Below, piece after piece: positions 12,840 through 25,000 of a stretch of DNA of 64,000 nt. How positions within the stretch are numbered: the first letter of the stretch is position 1; every line of letters starts with the position of its first letter. The notes under the pieces are model-generated. The model worked only from the letters and a program-made list of their open reading frames with translations. It ran no database searches and was not told where the DNA came from. Source of the stretch: Fratercula arctica (lineage: Eukaryota > Chordata > Aves > Charadriiformes > Alcidae); contig CANTUZ010000006.1 of the NCBI GenBank assembly GCA_947846985.1, positions 46,915,207-46,979,206 on the forward strand, given 5' to 3'. The position numbers were made by a program, and so were the translations under genes.

Positions 12840-13115
12840 GCCGTCCCATACAATGTACCCGAGGCGGGCAGCGGCGCGGGGCCGGCGGCAGGACACTTGT
12901 GCCCATTACATCACGGGCAGGGCACAGGCAGTTCTTGTATGCCCCGGGGAGACGCTACAAGTGCTGCCATTGATGCGTGGGTGCCACGGGCGAGGGGGTG
13001 GCGCACAGACGTGCCAGCTTGTGCAGGCTGCCCGGGGATTGTGGATTGTGCCCCACTGCCCGTGGCTTTAGCCGAGCGGCGGCTCTGCCGGTTAACCCCG
13101 GGGCCGACGGCGGCG
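12840..13115. promoter_or_regulatory. Orphan CpG-dense patch
   Basis: By hand count there are about 27 CpG dinucleotides in roughly 275 bases, far above the surrounding DNA. The patch includes GCGGCGCGGGGCCGGCGGC near 12870 and a second CpG-rich block at about 13068-13112. It is not at either known gene's start and is not repeat-derived as far as I can tell. It could be a promoter of an unknown transcript, an unmethylated regulatory element, or a GC-conversion patch. Confidence 0.5.
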
Positions 13116-13211
13116 TGGGAGACCTCAGAGCAGAAAGCTGCTGGAATGCTGCCCTGCAAAGAGCCCTGGGGCAAACCGGGAGGGAAAAGCACAGGAAAAC
13201 CTGTCTGAGAT

Positions 13212-13545
13212 CATATAATCATAGAATCGTTTAGGTTGGAAGGGATCTTAAAGACCATCTAGTTCCAACCCCCCTGCCCTGGGCAGGGACACCTCCCACC
13301 AGACCAGGTTGCTCCAAGCCCCGTCCAGCCTGGCCTTGAACCCCTCCAGGGATGGGGCAGCCACAGCTTCTCTGGGCAACCTGGGCCAGGGGCTCACCAC
13401 CCTCACAGCAAAGAATTTCTTCTTGATATCTCATCTAAATCTCCCCTTTCAGTTTAAAACCGTTCCCCCTTGTCTTATCTCTGCACTCCCTGAAAGAGTC
13501 CCTCTCCACCTTTCCTGAGGCTCCCTTTAGGTACTGGAAGGCTGA
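13212..13545 (-). mobile_element. CR1 LINE 3' fragment, antisense, fairly young
   Basis: Starts on the + strand with ATCATAGAATCG and TTAGGTTGGAAGGGATCTT, the reverse complement of a CR1 3' terminus. The GGGCAGGGACACCTCCCACC 3' UTR block and the reverse-transcriptase C-terminal remnant follow. It is truncated at its 5' end near 13545. Confidence 0.92.
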
Positions 13546-14582
13546 AGGGGGTGCCCTGGATGCTCGAGGCAGGGTTTTTGGCAACGTGTTGGTGCTGCTG
13601 GAGGGGTTGGAGCAGTGGTGCATGATTCAGCGAGGAATGAGCTCTGCCAGGCAGCGCTTATGGGTTTTTTGCTGCCCACACCCTTGGTCTGCACCTTGAC
13701 ATCTTCAGGCATGCGGGGCCGGGGACCCTTGGCAGGGCCCTGCTCATCCTGCCCATGGTCACAGGTTACAGGCAGCCGATCCCAAATCCAACCTTTAAAA
13801 GGCTCTGGGCAAGCTGCTCGGAGGAAGGAAGGCGCTTTATTTCAGGGAAGAGAAGAAAAATCCAAACAAAGCAAAACAACTCTGGAGCAGCCATGGGGAA
13901 AACGGACATCTGCAACCGTGGGACACGAGGAGATGGGGCCAAGAATGGGACAGGATATTAGTGCTGGCACCGCAGAGGGGAAGTGTTTGGAGAAAGCACA
14001 AAGAACATTAAACTTTTATAGTTTTTAAAGGATCAAAGCTGAAATACCTGCTTAGCGCTGCCCCAAAACGCCCTGCTCCCCTGCAGGGTTCTCCTGGGCT
14101 GGGTTTGCCCTGGCACTGTTGGCTCTTGAAGGCTTTTGGTGCTCGTGCGCTGACCCGAAGCCTCAAAATAGAGTCAAATATAATTCTCCTTAAAGGAAAA
14201 ACTGCTCCATGCCATGCCTAACATCAGCTGTGGAGTGGTGGGTGTGAGCCGTGGGGGTCACCGCAGCATGGAGGTGGTTGTCCCTGCTGGCCCAGTGGAG
14301 CCCTCCATGGACCCAACAGGACCACCTATATCTCCCCATCGTGGGGAATTCTGGCAGCCTCCCTCTTCCCCAGATAATAGGAATAACAGGAGGGAGGGGA
14401 CACTGGTGGCCCTGAGCATCCCGAAGGGGAGAAGCAGTCATGGCACGCCAGTTACCCGGGGAAAGGGGGGGTGCTGGTAGCACCACGAGCAGATGGGAAG
14501 ACGTCGGTGCTCCCTGGGGCTTCGCTCTGCAACAGTCAACCTGTGGTCATTGGCTTTGGGTTTTTTTTTCTTTTTTTTGATT

Positions 14583-14588
14583 TTTATT
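14583..14588 (-). terminator. SLC7A14: Candidate distal SLC7A14 poly(A) signal
   Basis: AATAAA on the - strand (TTTATT on +). The sequence beyond it on the - strand is A-rich, so 3'-end reads here could also be internal priming artefacts. Confidence 0.35.
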
Positions 14589-14938
14589 GTGTAAACTGAT
14601 AACCACTTTTTTTCACAACAGTGCAAGTACATACCCAAGTCAGCCCATTGAAATGGATCTTCCACAGAGGAAATTTTGAAGTCCTTAAGGCAAGGTTTGT
14701 TCATCTCTAGCTTCAATTTAGCACTGAAAAAAATATCAGACCTTCAGCTACTGATTGGCTTAACAGAATTTATATGGGAATTTTTTTTATTTTTATTTTT
14801 TGGTTTAGTCTTTCATTTGAAAGATTTACATTACTATGGAAACTGATACTAAGACACATTTGTCTCTGGCTTTCTTTAAAAATCCATTAGTTCCTGTTTG
14901 ATTGTTAAATGTAAAGGCACACAATAAAGTTTTATGCA

Positions 14939-14944
14939 TTTATT
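14939..14944 (-). terminator. SLC7A14: Candidate proximal SLC7A14 poly(A) signal
   Basis: AATAAA on the - strand inside ATTTTAATAAATGC. A + strand AATAAA lies next to it at 14923-14928, so the site has hexamers on both strands within 22 bases. Confidence 0.35.
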
Positions 14945-17900
14945 AAAATATACAGATTTTGGTAAATTTAGATTTTTTTCTTAGTATCTTGATAATATAT
15001 ATATATATTATATGTATAGTTGTCAACAACACAATCATTTGAAAATAAAAATCACTCCATAACATATCTGCATATGTTTTTTCTTTCTCATGACACACTA
15101 CAAGATCCCATTGTACAATGCACCAATGGGCTTTTGGAAACCACAAAAAAAAAAAACCAAACAAACAAAAAAAAAAACCAACCTTTTTTTAACAAATACA
15201 CCAATTTCATACCAGAACTGCAGAGAATTGTTACACCAGAAAGTACCATCTGCAAAAAAAAGCAAGATATACATCAGAAAGACCGAACAAAATGAAGTGA
15301 AGATCATTTACAAGCTGGATTTACAACATCCGATGTTGTTCGGGGCGTGATTTTTCTGCCGCGTGGAGGATGCCGGCGTGCTGGGTCTCCTACCGAGTGG
15401 TCGTAACCGTGCGGAGTGAATTTGCGGAGGGACTGAGATCGCATAGAGTCGGTCTGGAAGGTTTGAGGTATTTATGCTCCATCCGTATCATGCATTGGGC
15501 CCCTGGGTTCATGCCCTGCGGAGGGCGGTCAGGGGTGGTGGGGCTGGGCACCTCTCACCGGTGGTGGGACCGCTCTGCCTGTGTCCTCCTGATGGGTCAG
15601 GGGTGTGAGAACCTCCCTGAGGGCACCCAGGGGGAAAGACTGGATTTTGGGGTTATGGCAAAAAAAGCACTTGCATCTCCTCCCAGCATCCAAAACCACC
15701 CCCTGGGGCCAGTGGTGCCCAGAGGTGATAGACGCACCTGAACGTTTTGGCCTTTGCAGCTTTTGCTTGTGCCCATTGAAGACCCCAACACCCGCTACAA
15801 GGGAAAGTGTCCGAGCTCCCAAATGGAGGTGGGACCCGCATGTCCCCCAGGCACTGCCACTCGGAGCCAGGTGGGAGGACCCAGGCAAGACCCAGCCTGT
15901 GGCTCGGCTGCCTTCTCCTTACACTCCCACGTCAGGTGGGACATGGTGGGCTTGGGAGGAGGGTACGGCTCCCACCCACCACCATGGCAAGGGCTGCCGG
16001 CAATCTGTCCACACTGGACGGTGGCATCAAATGCTGTTTCCCGGCAGTCCCGGGGACATGGTGCAACCATCCTGCCCTGCATGAGGAAGGAGGATGGGTG
16101 AACTGGAACAAGAGCAGCCAAAGGGCTTCACTTGATGCATGGATCCAATGGAGAGGTTCCTACAGATGCCAAAGAGCAAGGGATCAAGGCCTTGCCAAAT
16201 TATACAGCATAACTAGAGCGGACATGACGACAGACATTGGTACTGGTAACTGCTCTGTAGCAAGAGATTAAGGCTGGAAAGGGAATAACAGGCTTTGATT
16301 CAACAGGGTACTTGGGCATGAGTTTGTGGTTTGGCAGATGCCTAAATACCGTGCGGAAGCAGGACGAAGACGACTACCTCGGATACGGTATAGTACAAGA
16401 GCTGGTAGGAAAATAGCATCAATCTTTCTCCCTGAAAATGTAAAGCCAGACCTGCGAGGTGCCATCTCTCTTGGGTACTTCTAAGGCATTGAGGACGAGA
16501 GCAGCCAAGCGCGAGTGAGAGGTGACCTTTGCGAGAAGTGCTCGTCACTGCTGGAAAGGTTTCCCGAGCTGGCCCGTGAGCGGTGCGCACATTGCAAACA
16601 GCTTTTCGGTGGGACACACTCAGGATTTCTGCTTGTAGAAGCGTGGTAGGGGCGGGCAGCGGGAGGGGACACCAGAGCAAAGCTTACGGGTCCTTTTGCC
16701 AAATCCTCGCTCCCATCCTGAAGTCCTCGTGGAGGTCAAACTTCCCTTGGCTTGGCCGGGGCGCTCCGAGTTATGATCTGCAGCATCAGATGCTCTTCTC
16801 CACTGGGGAAAGGGCTGCTGTTAGTGATCGTTTGGGAGAAGAGCTGCAGGTGGGAAACTTTTGCAGCCATGGTCAGCGTCTCCTTTGAGTCCTTGAGCCC
16901 CGGGAGTGACGGGGACGGGTGCGGGTCCAGGGACCCTCTGCACCCAGCTGCCCGCTTGCCCGCAAAGGGTGCCAGGCCAGCTGTGCGCTGTGTTTTGGGG
17001 GGCCGAGCCTCATCCAGCGAACTAAAGTGTTAACGGTTCTCAGCATCACACACTGGAAATCCTGCCTCATGCCCCCGTCGATGTTAAACTGTCCCCTGGG
17101 ATGCCAGCAACAGCCCCTGGTCCCGGGGGTTGGTCTGGACTGTTCCAGAGGAGCCCTGGGGATGGATCCAGCTGCAGCCTTCAGCGGCCAGGAGGAGGAT
17201 GGGTGTTGCTGTCTGATGGGGTGTTTCCTTGGTTATTCTTTATTCAAAAAAAGATGTTCCTCCATTGCAGTTTTAAACCAAGCATGTTGGTGATGGTCTC
17301 CAGAGAATCGCTGACTCAGCAGCTGTCGGTGCTGGGGGAGATGGTGGCATCAATGGTGCTGTGGGGACGCTGGTGACAGGGAACCTGATGGCACTGCTGG
17401 GGTCATGACCATGCTCAGGCCATACCAGAGGGTTTAACTGTGAGAAAAGCCCACGTGCTGACCACCTCTGCCCTGCGAGCCACCACCTTTTGGTTTCAGA
17501 TTGAAACATGGACAGTTATAGAACGAGCCGCATTTCAGTGTTTTTTCATACAGCATCCACCAAGCCAGGGTCAGAAACTGAGAAAATGGTACAAGGTGGA
17601 GACGGCAGCAGGAGGGAGAATTCAGCAGTTGAGTCCTCTCCACTTGCCACGCATGGCCCAGCCCTGCCGAGACGTGGCTGACCCACGGCCGTTGTTATTT
17701 TGTAGGGGCATGGACACATCCCTGAAGCACTGAGGCCAGAGCGAGCGCTGAAATGTGCCCACCATAGTGAGGGAATTACAACGTAGTCATTTTTGTAGAA
17801 GACACAATGTGGTGGAAACAGCACCCAGCGTCAGACTGGTGATGCTCAGAGAAACGGCGTGTGGTCCTCATTGACCATTCACACAAGCTGGGGTGAGCCA

Positions 17901-18678
17901 AGAATGACTCACAGCCGTCGTTATGACCAGAAATGGGACCAAGCTCCCAACCACAGATTTGGGATGTTTGGCCGTGCTGGGATTTCAAGGTTTGATTGAG
18001 ACATGGACTAATTTTGACTCCCGGTATTTGCGATGCTTGGATTTGGGGTGTGGGGATGGACAAGGGGGTCAAACTGCTGTGTGCACCGAGTCCCTTTGCA
18101 CCAGAACAGGCCATGGAAACGCTGTGTGATTGGACCAACATCCCTGGATCCACCTCTGAGCTACTCCCTTGAAAGGGGTTTGTCCATCTCCATTTCATAC
18201 CTGCCTACCCGTCTGTCCCTCTGGCTCAGCTACTACTTCCAGGTGGTTCAAAGAAGAAAACACACGTGCTAAGAAAGTGCCAAAAATGTAAGAGTGGCAT
18301 CCCGCTGCTGTGGCCATAGGGTGGACATTCCCTGGGGGACAACTCATCACATCCCCTCATGCGGCTCCTTCCACCTCTCAACGCCCTCCCAGTTTGGCAC
18401 ATCTCCCACTCTACCACCTCCGCTGGCGCGGCCGGTGCTGGGAGATCAACCGGTGCCAGGGGATCGGCCAGCATTCACCAGAGTGGGACCTGACTGGTGG
18501 AGCCGGGACGGGCCACGGGTGTGTTTGGTTCGTGGCCAACGTCAATCGCAGAGCGTGTCCCGAGGACAGAGGTGAGCGGGGTGGTGGTGGAGGACCCGGG
18601 GAGGATGGGACAGGACAGGGGAGCCGCCGGCACCCTTCCTCACTGGCTGGGTGGTGCGGCACCCTGCTGCCCGCCCCA

Positions 18679-19001
18679 CTACTCGGGAGAGTAGTCCAAC
18701 TCATCGTTGGCGATGAGAGCCTCCGATGGCGGTTTGTGCCTGCCTTTGCTTTTCGACCTGCTACTCGTCCGATGGCTTTCCTTTGATTCTGCCATTTGCT
18801 GGTACGAGAAGCTCTTGTCCTCGGAGGGACCCCAGCCCGGGTAGCCCTCACCCTCGGTGGCATAGGAGAAGCCATCATCCACGGAGAAGGGGTCGACGTC
18901 CACGTCGTAGCGCTGGTAGGTGCTCTGGTGGAGGGCCTCCTCCCGGGCGCTGATCTCCAGCGTGCTGTTCCACATCCCGTAGCCAAAGTAGATGAGCAGA
19001 C
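18679..19001 (-). CDS. SLC7A14: SLC7A14 exon 8 (C-terminus and stop)
   Basis: Encodes residues 665-771: the last helix ([14 protein letters not shown]) and a polar cytoplasmic tail rich in Ser, Glu and Lys, with the conserved end [13 protein letters not shown]. The stop TAG is at 18681-18679. The acceptor is CCACCACAG/GT. The middle of the tail (about residues 705-745) is the part least like the mammalian sequence. Confidence 0.96.
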
Positions 19002-22000
19002 CTGTGGTGGGTGAGAGGGAGAGGGTTGGACCCCGGCTGCCCGCGCTGGCTGGCCCCGTGACCCTGGATAAAACATGGGTTTTATCCCAAACACTATAAA
19101 CACGCTACACCCCAAAACAGCACCTGACCCACAAAACGCACATCAGGGGTGGGTGGGGGACCCAGCCCTGCTCACTGTCAGCATCCTCCCACCCAGAGCC
19201 GGGCTGGCACCAGCTGGTGAAGGTTAAGTGTGTCTAAACATACCTATTTTAAGCCAGTGTATTGTAGTTGATGTCTGCTCTTCAAATCCACTGAGTTTGT
19301 GTTTTCGGGCTGCCAGCTGTGACCCGAGGGCTGTATGTTTTAAACATCAGCTGGGATCGCTGCTGGCCACGTGATCGTGCCATCTGCAGCTTTGGTGGGA
19401 CGGCAGCTCCCAGCAGGCGTGTGGAGGCTCCCAAATGCCGACAACCCACATCTCCACCCTGTTACCCTCCCAGATATCCTTTTCCCTCTGGAGTTTTCTT
19501 ATGCACTCAGTCTCTCTCCTGCTGGTGCTCACAGCCTCACATGCCCCAGGGTTGTCAGGATGAGTGTATTTGGTATCAAAACAGCTGTCTTTCTCCCTTC
19601 AGGAGTTTAAATTCATCTTCTCTCTCTAGCCCTACCTAATCTCACCTTCCTGAACCAATGCTTTTCCTGGAAGCAAATGTATCAGGAGATCCAATTTCCA
19701 TTGGAACCTGGGATTAATCTACCCCAGACATGTGCACAGAGAAACCCAGACTTTTCCACATGCTGTGGACTGGCCATGGGGGACTGCTTGTGAGGTTAAA
19801 TCCAGAGTCCGCACGGCAGGACTGCACATCTCTGTCAGATAAACAAATGGGATGTGCCTCCCCCAGTTGGCGAGCAGCCGTGGATGGGGCTGATGGAGTC
19901 CATCACACCTTAATGGAGTGGCTTAATTGATTCGTTGCCATTGCTAGCAGTTGAAGAGGTATTAGATGTACCCACAGGGGAAAGTATTTAATCACAGTGG
20001 ATTACATTGATATTTTGGAGTCACTTTACTTCCAGGTAGAAGGGCTTTCCTTGTGTTTACAGCTTCACTTATTGCCTTTGAGGGCCAAAAAACCACTGTC
20101 CATGTCTTTTCCAGCCCAAGGGGTACATGTGGCAGCTTCTGCCCAACAGCTTGGGTTGGAGACTCTCAGAGGTAGAGCTTTGCTATGGGACCTCGGTCTT
20201 GCAGGACTGACTCAGGATAGCTGATGTCCTCACCATGAAGCAAAAGTGGGAATGGCAAAATGGAGGAAAAAAAGGTGATAGCAACCTCCTCCCCCTGAAG
20301 GATGGAAATCATGAGACTACTCTCAACTCTCTGAGATGCCAAAGGGAGATCCACGGTCTGTTCATGTCATCTCCTGGTTCTGCCAACTGAGGTCAAACAT
20401 CAGGAGGCATCTGAGAAAAGCACAAAGATTGGTGAGTCCAGTGTGGTGGCCTGTACCCGCTCACCTCTCCTTCAGGAGAGGTGATTCCTGCCTTTATGGG
20501 AGGTGGTCACTGACTATGACCTTAGCATCAGTTCTCATTCTCTTTCCCCACCACTTTCTCCCTCTGAACCCAGGAGCCTGCTCCCAAAGGGGAGGGCTGC
20601 TGGTGGGATACTTGGCCAGAGATGGTCCTTTTGGGTGCTGGCACTATTCTCAGGGTCTGTTGTCTGCAACTGGGGCTCCTGTGGGCTGCTGCAATATATA
20701 TGTTTATCCATAGGGTTATGATTTCTCTCTAAGGAGTCCTTGGCTTTGATGTTCTCTTGTTGCTTCAGTTCTCTATGCTCCAGACTTGGGAGCCTTCAGG
20801 AGGAGCTATGAGAAATGCTCTTTTTTCTCTTGGGTTTGTGGAGTAAGTGGGTTGCAATGTCAAGCAAGAGAAACTACAGCCATGCCAGGCTCCTGACTAT
20901 GCGTCAGGAAGCCTAAGTTTGGCAAAAAAGGTCCGCAACAGAGCCCATGAGTCCCGAGATCCCCCTGCCACAAAGTTAAGGACTTAGACCAAGAAAAGGA
21001 GATACAGTCCACAGTTCCCTTGGCTCTGTCTCTCCCAGGGCTGTTGGGCTTAGGCAGCTCTGGGTTTTGGAAACATAGTGCTGAGATTTTGGTGTGGGCT
21101 GCTGAAGAGCTCAAGTGGGTGAAACAGCAGGAAAGCAGGCAGATTTCTGTAGGAAACCTGCCTGCAAGGCAACTTCCAGAACCCACCTACTTTGCATCAA
21201 AAGACTCATCAAAATAGTCACCTTTGAGTGGAGCAGTTTACTTTCATCAAACTGACATCTTCTGGAGGTGTAATTTTCCATTTATCTGTGGGTTGGGGGC
21301 TTGATTAACTGAGGTTTCTAAGAACTTCAGGATGACAAGGGGCAAATGCAAAGGACTGGGTATGCCCCAGCTGAAGAAGCATCAGCCTAAGCACTCTAAT
21401 TAGGGAAGTTATTATTAACATCCTTTCAAAAGAGTGTCAGTTAAAAAATTAAAATAAATGAATCTGGGACTCACCCACAAAACACCAGACGGCAAATCGG
21501 ATCCACGTGACTGTGGAGAGCTTCAGCATGAGATAGATATTCACCAGCATAGCAAAGGCAGGGACGAAGGGCAGACAAGGTGCCATGTAGGGCAGCTTCT
21601 TGGGGTTTTCTGGCTGCTGCAAGATCACAAACACCAGCACAACAATGAGCAGGATCATCAGCACGACGAGGAGGACAGCCCACCAGCTCTGCTCATAGAT
21701 GTAGTCTGCCCCAAAAATGATGAAGGAGCAGAAGATGAACATCAGGACAAAAAGCAGGATCACGCAGATGGTGACCGTGTGGCCAGTGGCTGCCGTGGGG
21801 CGGTCCATTTTCCCTGGCAGTCCGAGGTGGATCCTCATGGTGTAGTAGCGAGGGCCGATCAACTTCTTCAGCTTGATGAGGTAGATGTTCTCAGACTCAT
21901 CTGCCTCTATCCCTGAGGTCATGTCAACCGTGCCATAATTGGGGTGATTCACGTTGTAGGTGGATTTATCGGATTTCCCAATTAGCATCTCGTTATCCCC

Positions 22001-25000
22001 CAGTGATGGCAGGTTTTTTGCCCCGCATGTGTTGGTCGGTGGGCCAGCAAACTCTTCTCCTTCGCTCCCCGGGGAGCAAGCTTCCTTCTCACAGTCGGCC
22101 AGGATGCCCTCCTTCTTCTTGGTGTGCTCCTCGGAGAGGAATTTGACGAAGCCATCGATGTCGCTCTCGGGCTGGTATCGGAGGAGCAGGACGCAGACGG
22201 AGACCAGTGTGTAAGCGAGCAGCGTGCCGATGGACATCATTTCTATCAGGTCTCGCAGGCTGACCAGCAAGGAGAGCAATGCTGCGAGGAATCCGGAGAC
22301 AATACAAGCCACTACAGGAGTTTCCGTGTAGGAACTGATGTGGGATAAAAATCTGGAGTGCAAAACAGTTGCAGAAAGTTAAATTGCAGATGGCAGTGGT
22401 TTTCTGTTGCCATAACCCTTATCTGGCTGGAGGGACCAGTCTCAGAGCTGTGAACCCTTCGGCTCTTATTGCTTTTTGGACTTTAGACTCCAGACAGCCA
22501 GAGACTGGAAATACTGCTGAGGATTTAGATCTAGGTCTAATCAGCTCTGTGCAATCTGAAATGAGGACTGGGACACTTGCAAATAAGTGCCAAAATTTTA
22601 TGCATCTAAGCTGCTCTGCTTTGCAAGTAACTCTTGAATTAAATGCTCATCCTCCCACAAGCTGAATTTCTAGGTACCAGCACCAAATTAAACTTTTGCG
22701 TAGATCTCTCCTGATTTTTTTTTTCCCCCAGGATTTTTCTTTGGTGTGTGCCCTGTTCTGCAAGCACCGAGCTGTGTCCTGTGCTCCCTGCAGACCCAGG
22801 CTGTCTGGGTGCGGGACAGTCCCCGTCCCCCCCAGCACACTTCCCCTCCCGGTCCCAAGGGTGCAAAAATAAATGCCATCATGGGCATGACTGACCTGAA
22901 GAGCAGCCCGTCACCAGCCATGGCGTAAATGACTCTGGGCATTGGGAAGAGGGAGCCCAGCAAGCTGACAGTCAGGCCGGCCACAGACCCGATGGCAACG
23001 ATGAACTTGGCTGCGTAGAAGCCGTGGACCACAAACATTTCCATCAGCGGGGACTCGGTGTCGATGGCGTCGTACGGCACCATCAGCGTGAGGATGATGC
23101 TCACCTGGGGAAGGAGAGAGGAGCAGGACATGGGTGTCAGCTGGGGACTCGCGGGGCACAGGGGCTGCTTCTCGAGGGTGGAAAGCAAAAAAATTTCAAG
23201 TCTGATTGGGTTTATATCCCTTTGTCCCCTGTGGAGGGGATGTAAAATGCTGGAGGTAAGGCCTCTGAAGGAAACAAGGTGATACCTTGACGCAGGAGGC
23301 TGGTGGGACTTGGTGGGGTTTAGTAACACTTGCGTTGGCCACGTTCCTGTGTGGGGACAGCACTGCCTGAGTCATGCCCTCCTCATGGGACAGGCCCAAT
23401 ACCCAAGGTGGCCTTGCCTGGGGCAACACTGATCCGATTTGAGACAAAGAGAAATTGGTTTTGAGGGAAGCCCACCATGCTGCAGGACAGGTGGTGGGTG
23501 AGTTTCTTCAAAATGATCAGAGCAATATTTTTTTTCTTCTTGGTGCCTCAATTTTGCTCTTTTACAGGGAAAGTCCCTGAGTACAGACATGCATTTCTTG
23601 GGGTGCAGAGCAGCTGGACCTCTTTCGCATGGCCATTCCTGACCATCTTCTTCCTCACGTGGATCCTCTCCCACATCTCTGGTGGAGGCAGTGCTGCTTT
23701 TCCCCAAAGCACGGAGAAAGGTTGCTGCAATGCTGCTGCTCCTTCAGCTTTGCTGCACTTCTGGATGCAAAAATAGCTGCGGATGGGTATGAGGTATGGG
23801 GAAAAAAAACGTCTGCCACCATCTCCCTGCGGCCGTCAGAGGGATCTCAGCAGGGTAACAGGACCCTGGGGGCAAACCGGGATGGGGGCGAGGGGAGCCT
23901 TGGCAGGACTCTGCAGTCACACGGAAGCACAGCTGATGGCTCAGTTCCCACCAAAGAAAGGGACCTTGTCCGAGGGTCAGACTGGAACCCTGGCTCATGG
24001 GGAGGGGAGCTGTGCAGATGCCCAGAAGGGACATGCTATATACACATATCTAATTTTTTTTAATGTGTGTATATATATATATACACACTCTCTCTATATA
24101 TATGTATTTATATATATGCATACTCATATATTTATGTACATTTATGTACTTATAGCTAGTACTTACGGACACATATGCTGTCAAGCATGTGACGAGCGAG
24201 GCCGTGATGGCGTAGGGGATGGAGGTGTTGGGACTCTTTGCTTCTTCTCCCGTGGTAGCGATGATGTCGAAGCCGATGAAGGCGTAGAAACACGTCGCAG
24301 CCCCTTTGAGCACCTGTGTGGAGGAATGAGTGCCTCAGTGCCAGGAGAAACACTGGCACCCAAGCAGGGAGCGGGAACTGAGCAAAAAGGAAGGAGCCCA
24401 GTTCCGCCTTGTTGTAGCTAAAGGGTGAGTGGGGCGGATTGCGGGGGGCACACGTCAAGTTGGGTGTTCCCATCTGGGCAACGACCCTGGGAACCCCCAT
24501 AACCCAGAGGTCTGGTCTAGGGAAAAGATTTCGATGCGTGGCCTGAGGCACTGAAAGCACCTGCAGCTCACTCATGGTGCACCACAAACCTGTGCCCGGA
24601 TCTGCTGGGACAGCAGAGACAATTAACTAATTTCAGGCTTGCTCTCACAATACTCCACCCTAAATCTGTTTGTATTAGTAGGGATTTGTAGCATGTTTAC
24701 ACGTTCCATTTGAGCAAGATGTCTCATGCGGCAGCAAGATCCGCTAGCGGAGGAAGCCGAAGAGAGCAGCAACAGCCAGATGTGCGCCACCTTCCAAACA
24801 ACCTCTGTTTTGCTTGGAAGCTGCAGACAGGTTAGGAGCACACATTGGACCACTTGGATGAGGAATTATTTGTACTGTTTAGTTATTTTTTAACGTGATT
24901 TTAAAAAAAATATACAATTTAGGAAGGACATCTATAGGATTGAGACGCTGAAGCAGGCTAAAGACTGCGTGGCTGTGGGTGAGCTAATTTGCAGATGTAA

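Larger units (their letters stand above)
11846..14560. other. Intergenic region between the two convergent genes
   Basis: No coding gene is recognised. It contains an orphan CpG-dense patch (12840-13115) and a CR1 copy (13212-13545). The remainder is unique sequence. If SLC7A14 used a poly(A) site beyond 14583, part of this could belong to its 3' UTR. Confidence 0.7.
14560..18678 (-). other. SLC7A14: Probable long SLC7A14 3' UTR
   Basis: This is downstream of the SLC7A14 stop codon on the - strand, with no CR1 copy and no coding signal. The distal part (14560-15340) is AT-rich with runs of A and T and ATTTA-like words, like the ends of long neuronal 3' UTRs. Two AATAAA hexamers on the - strand mark possible ends at 14944-14939 and 14588-14583. 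A 3' UTR of about 3.7-4.1 kb fits the long 3' UTR known for mammalian SLC7A14. The extent is inferred. Confidence 0.5.

Noticed and set aside
18411..19115. A 234-codon frame on the - strand across SLC7A14 exon 8
   Set aside because: It is a shifted frame over the real exon and its 3' UTR. The correct frame matches SLC7A14 through the splice junction and ends in the conserved C-terminus.
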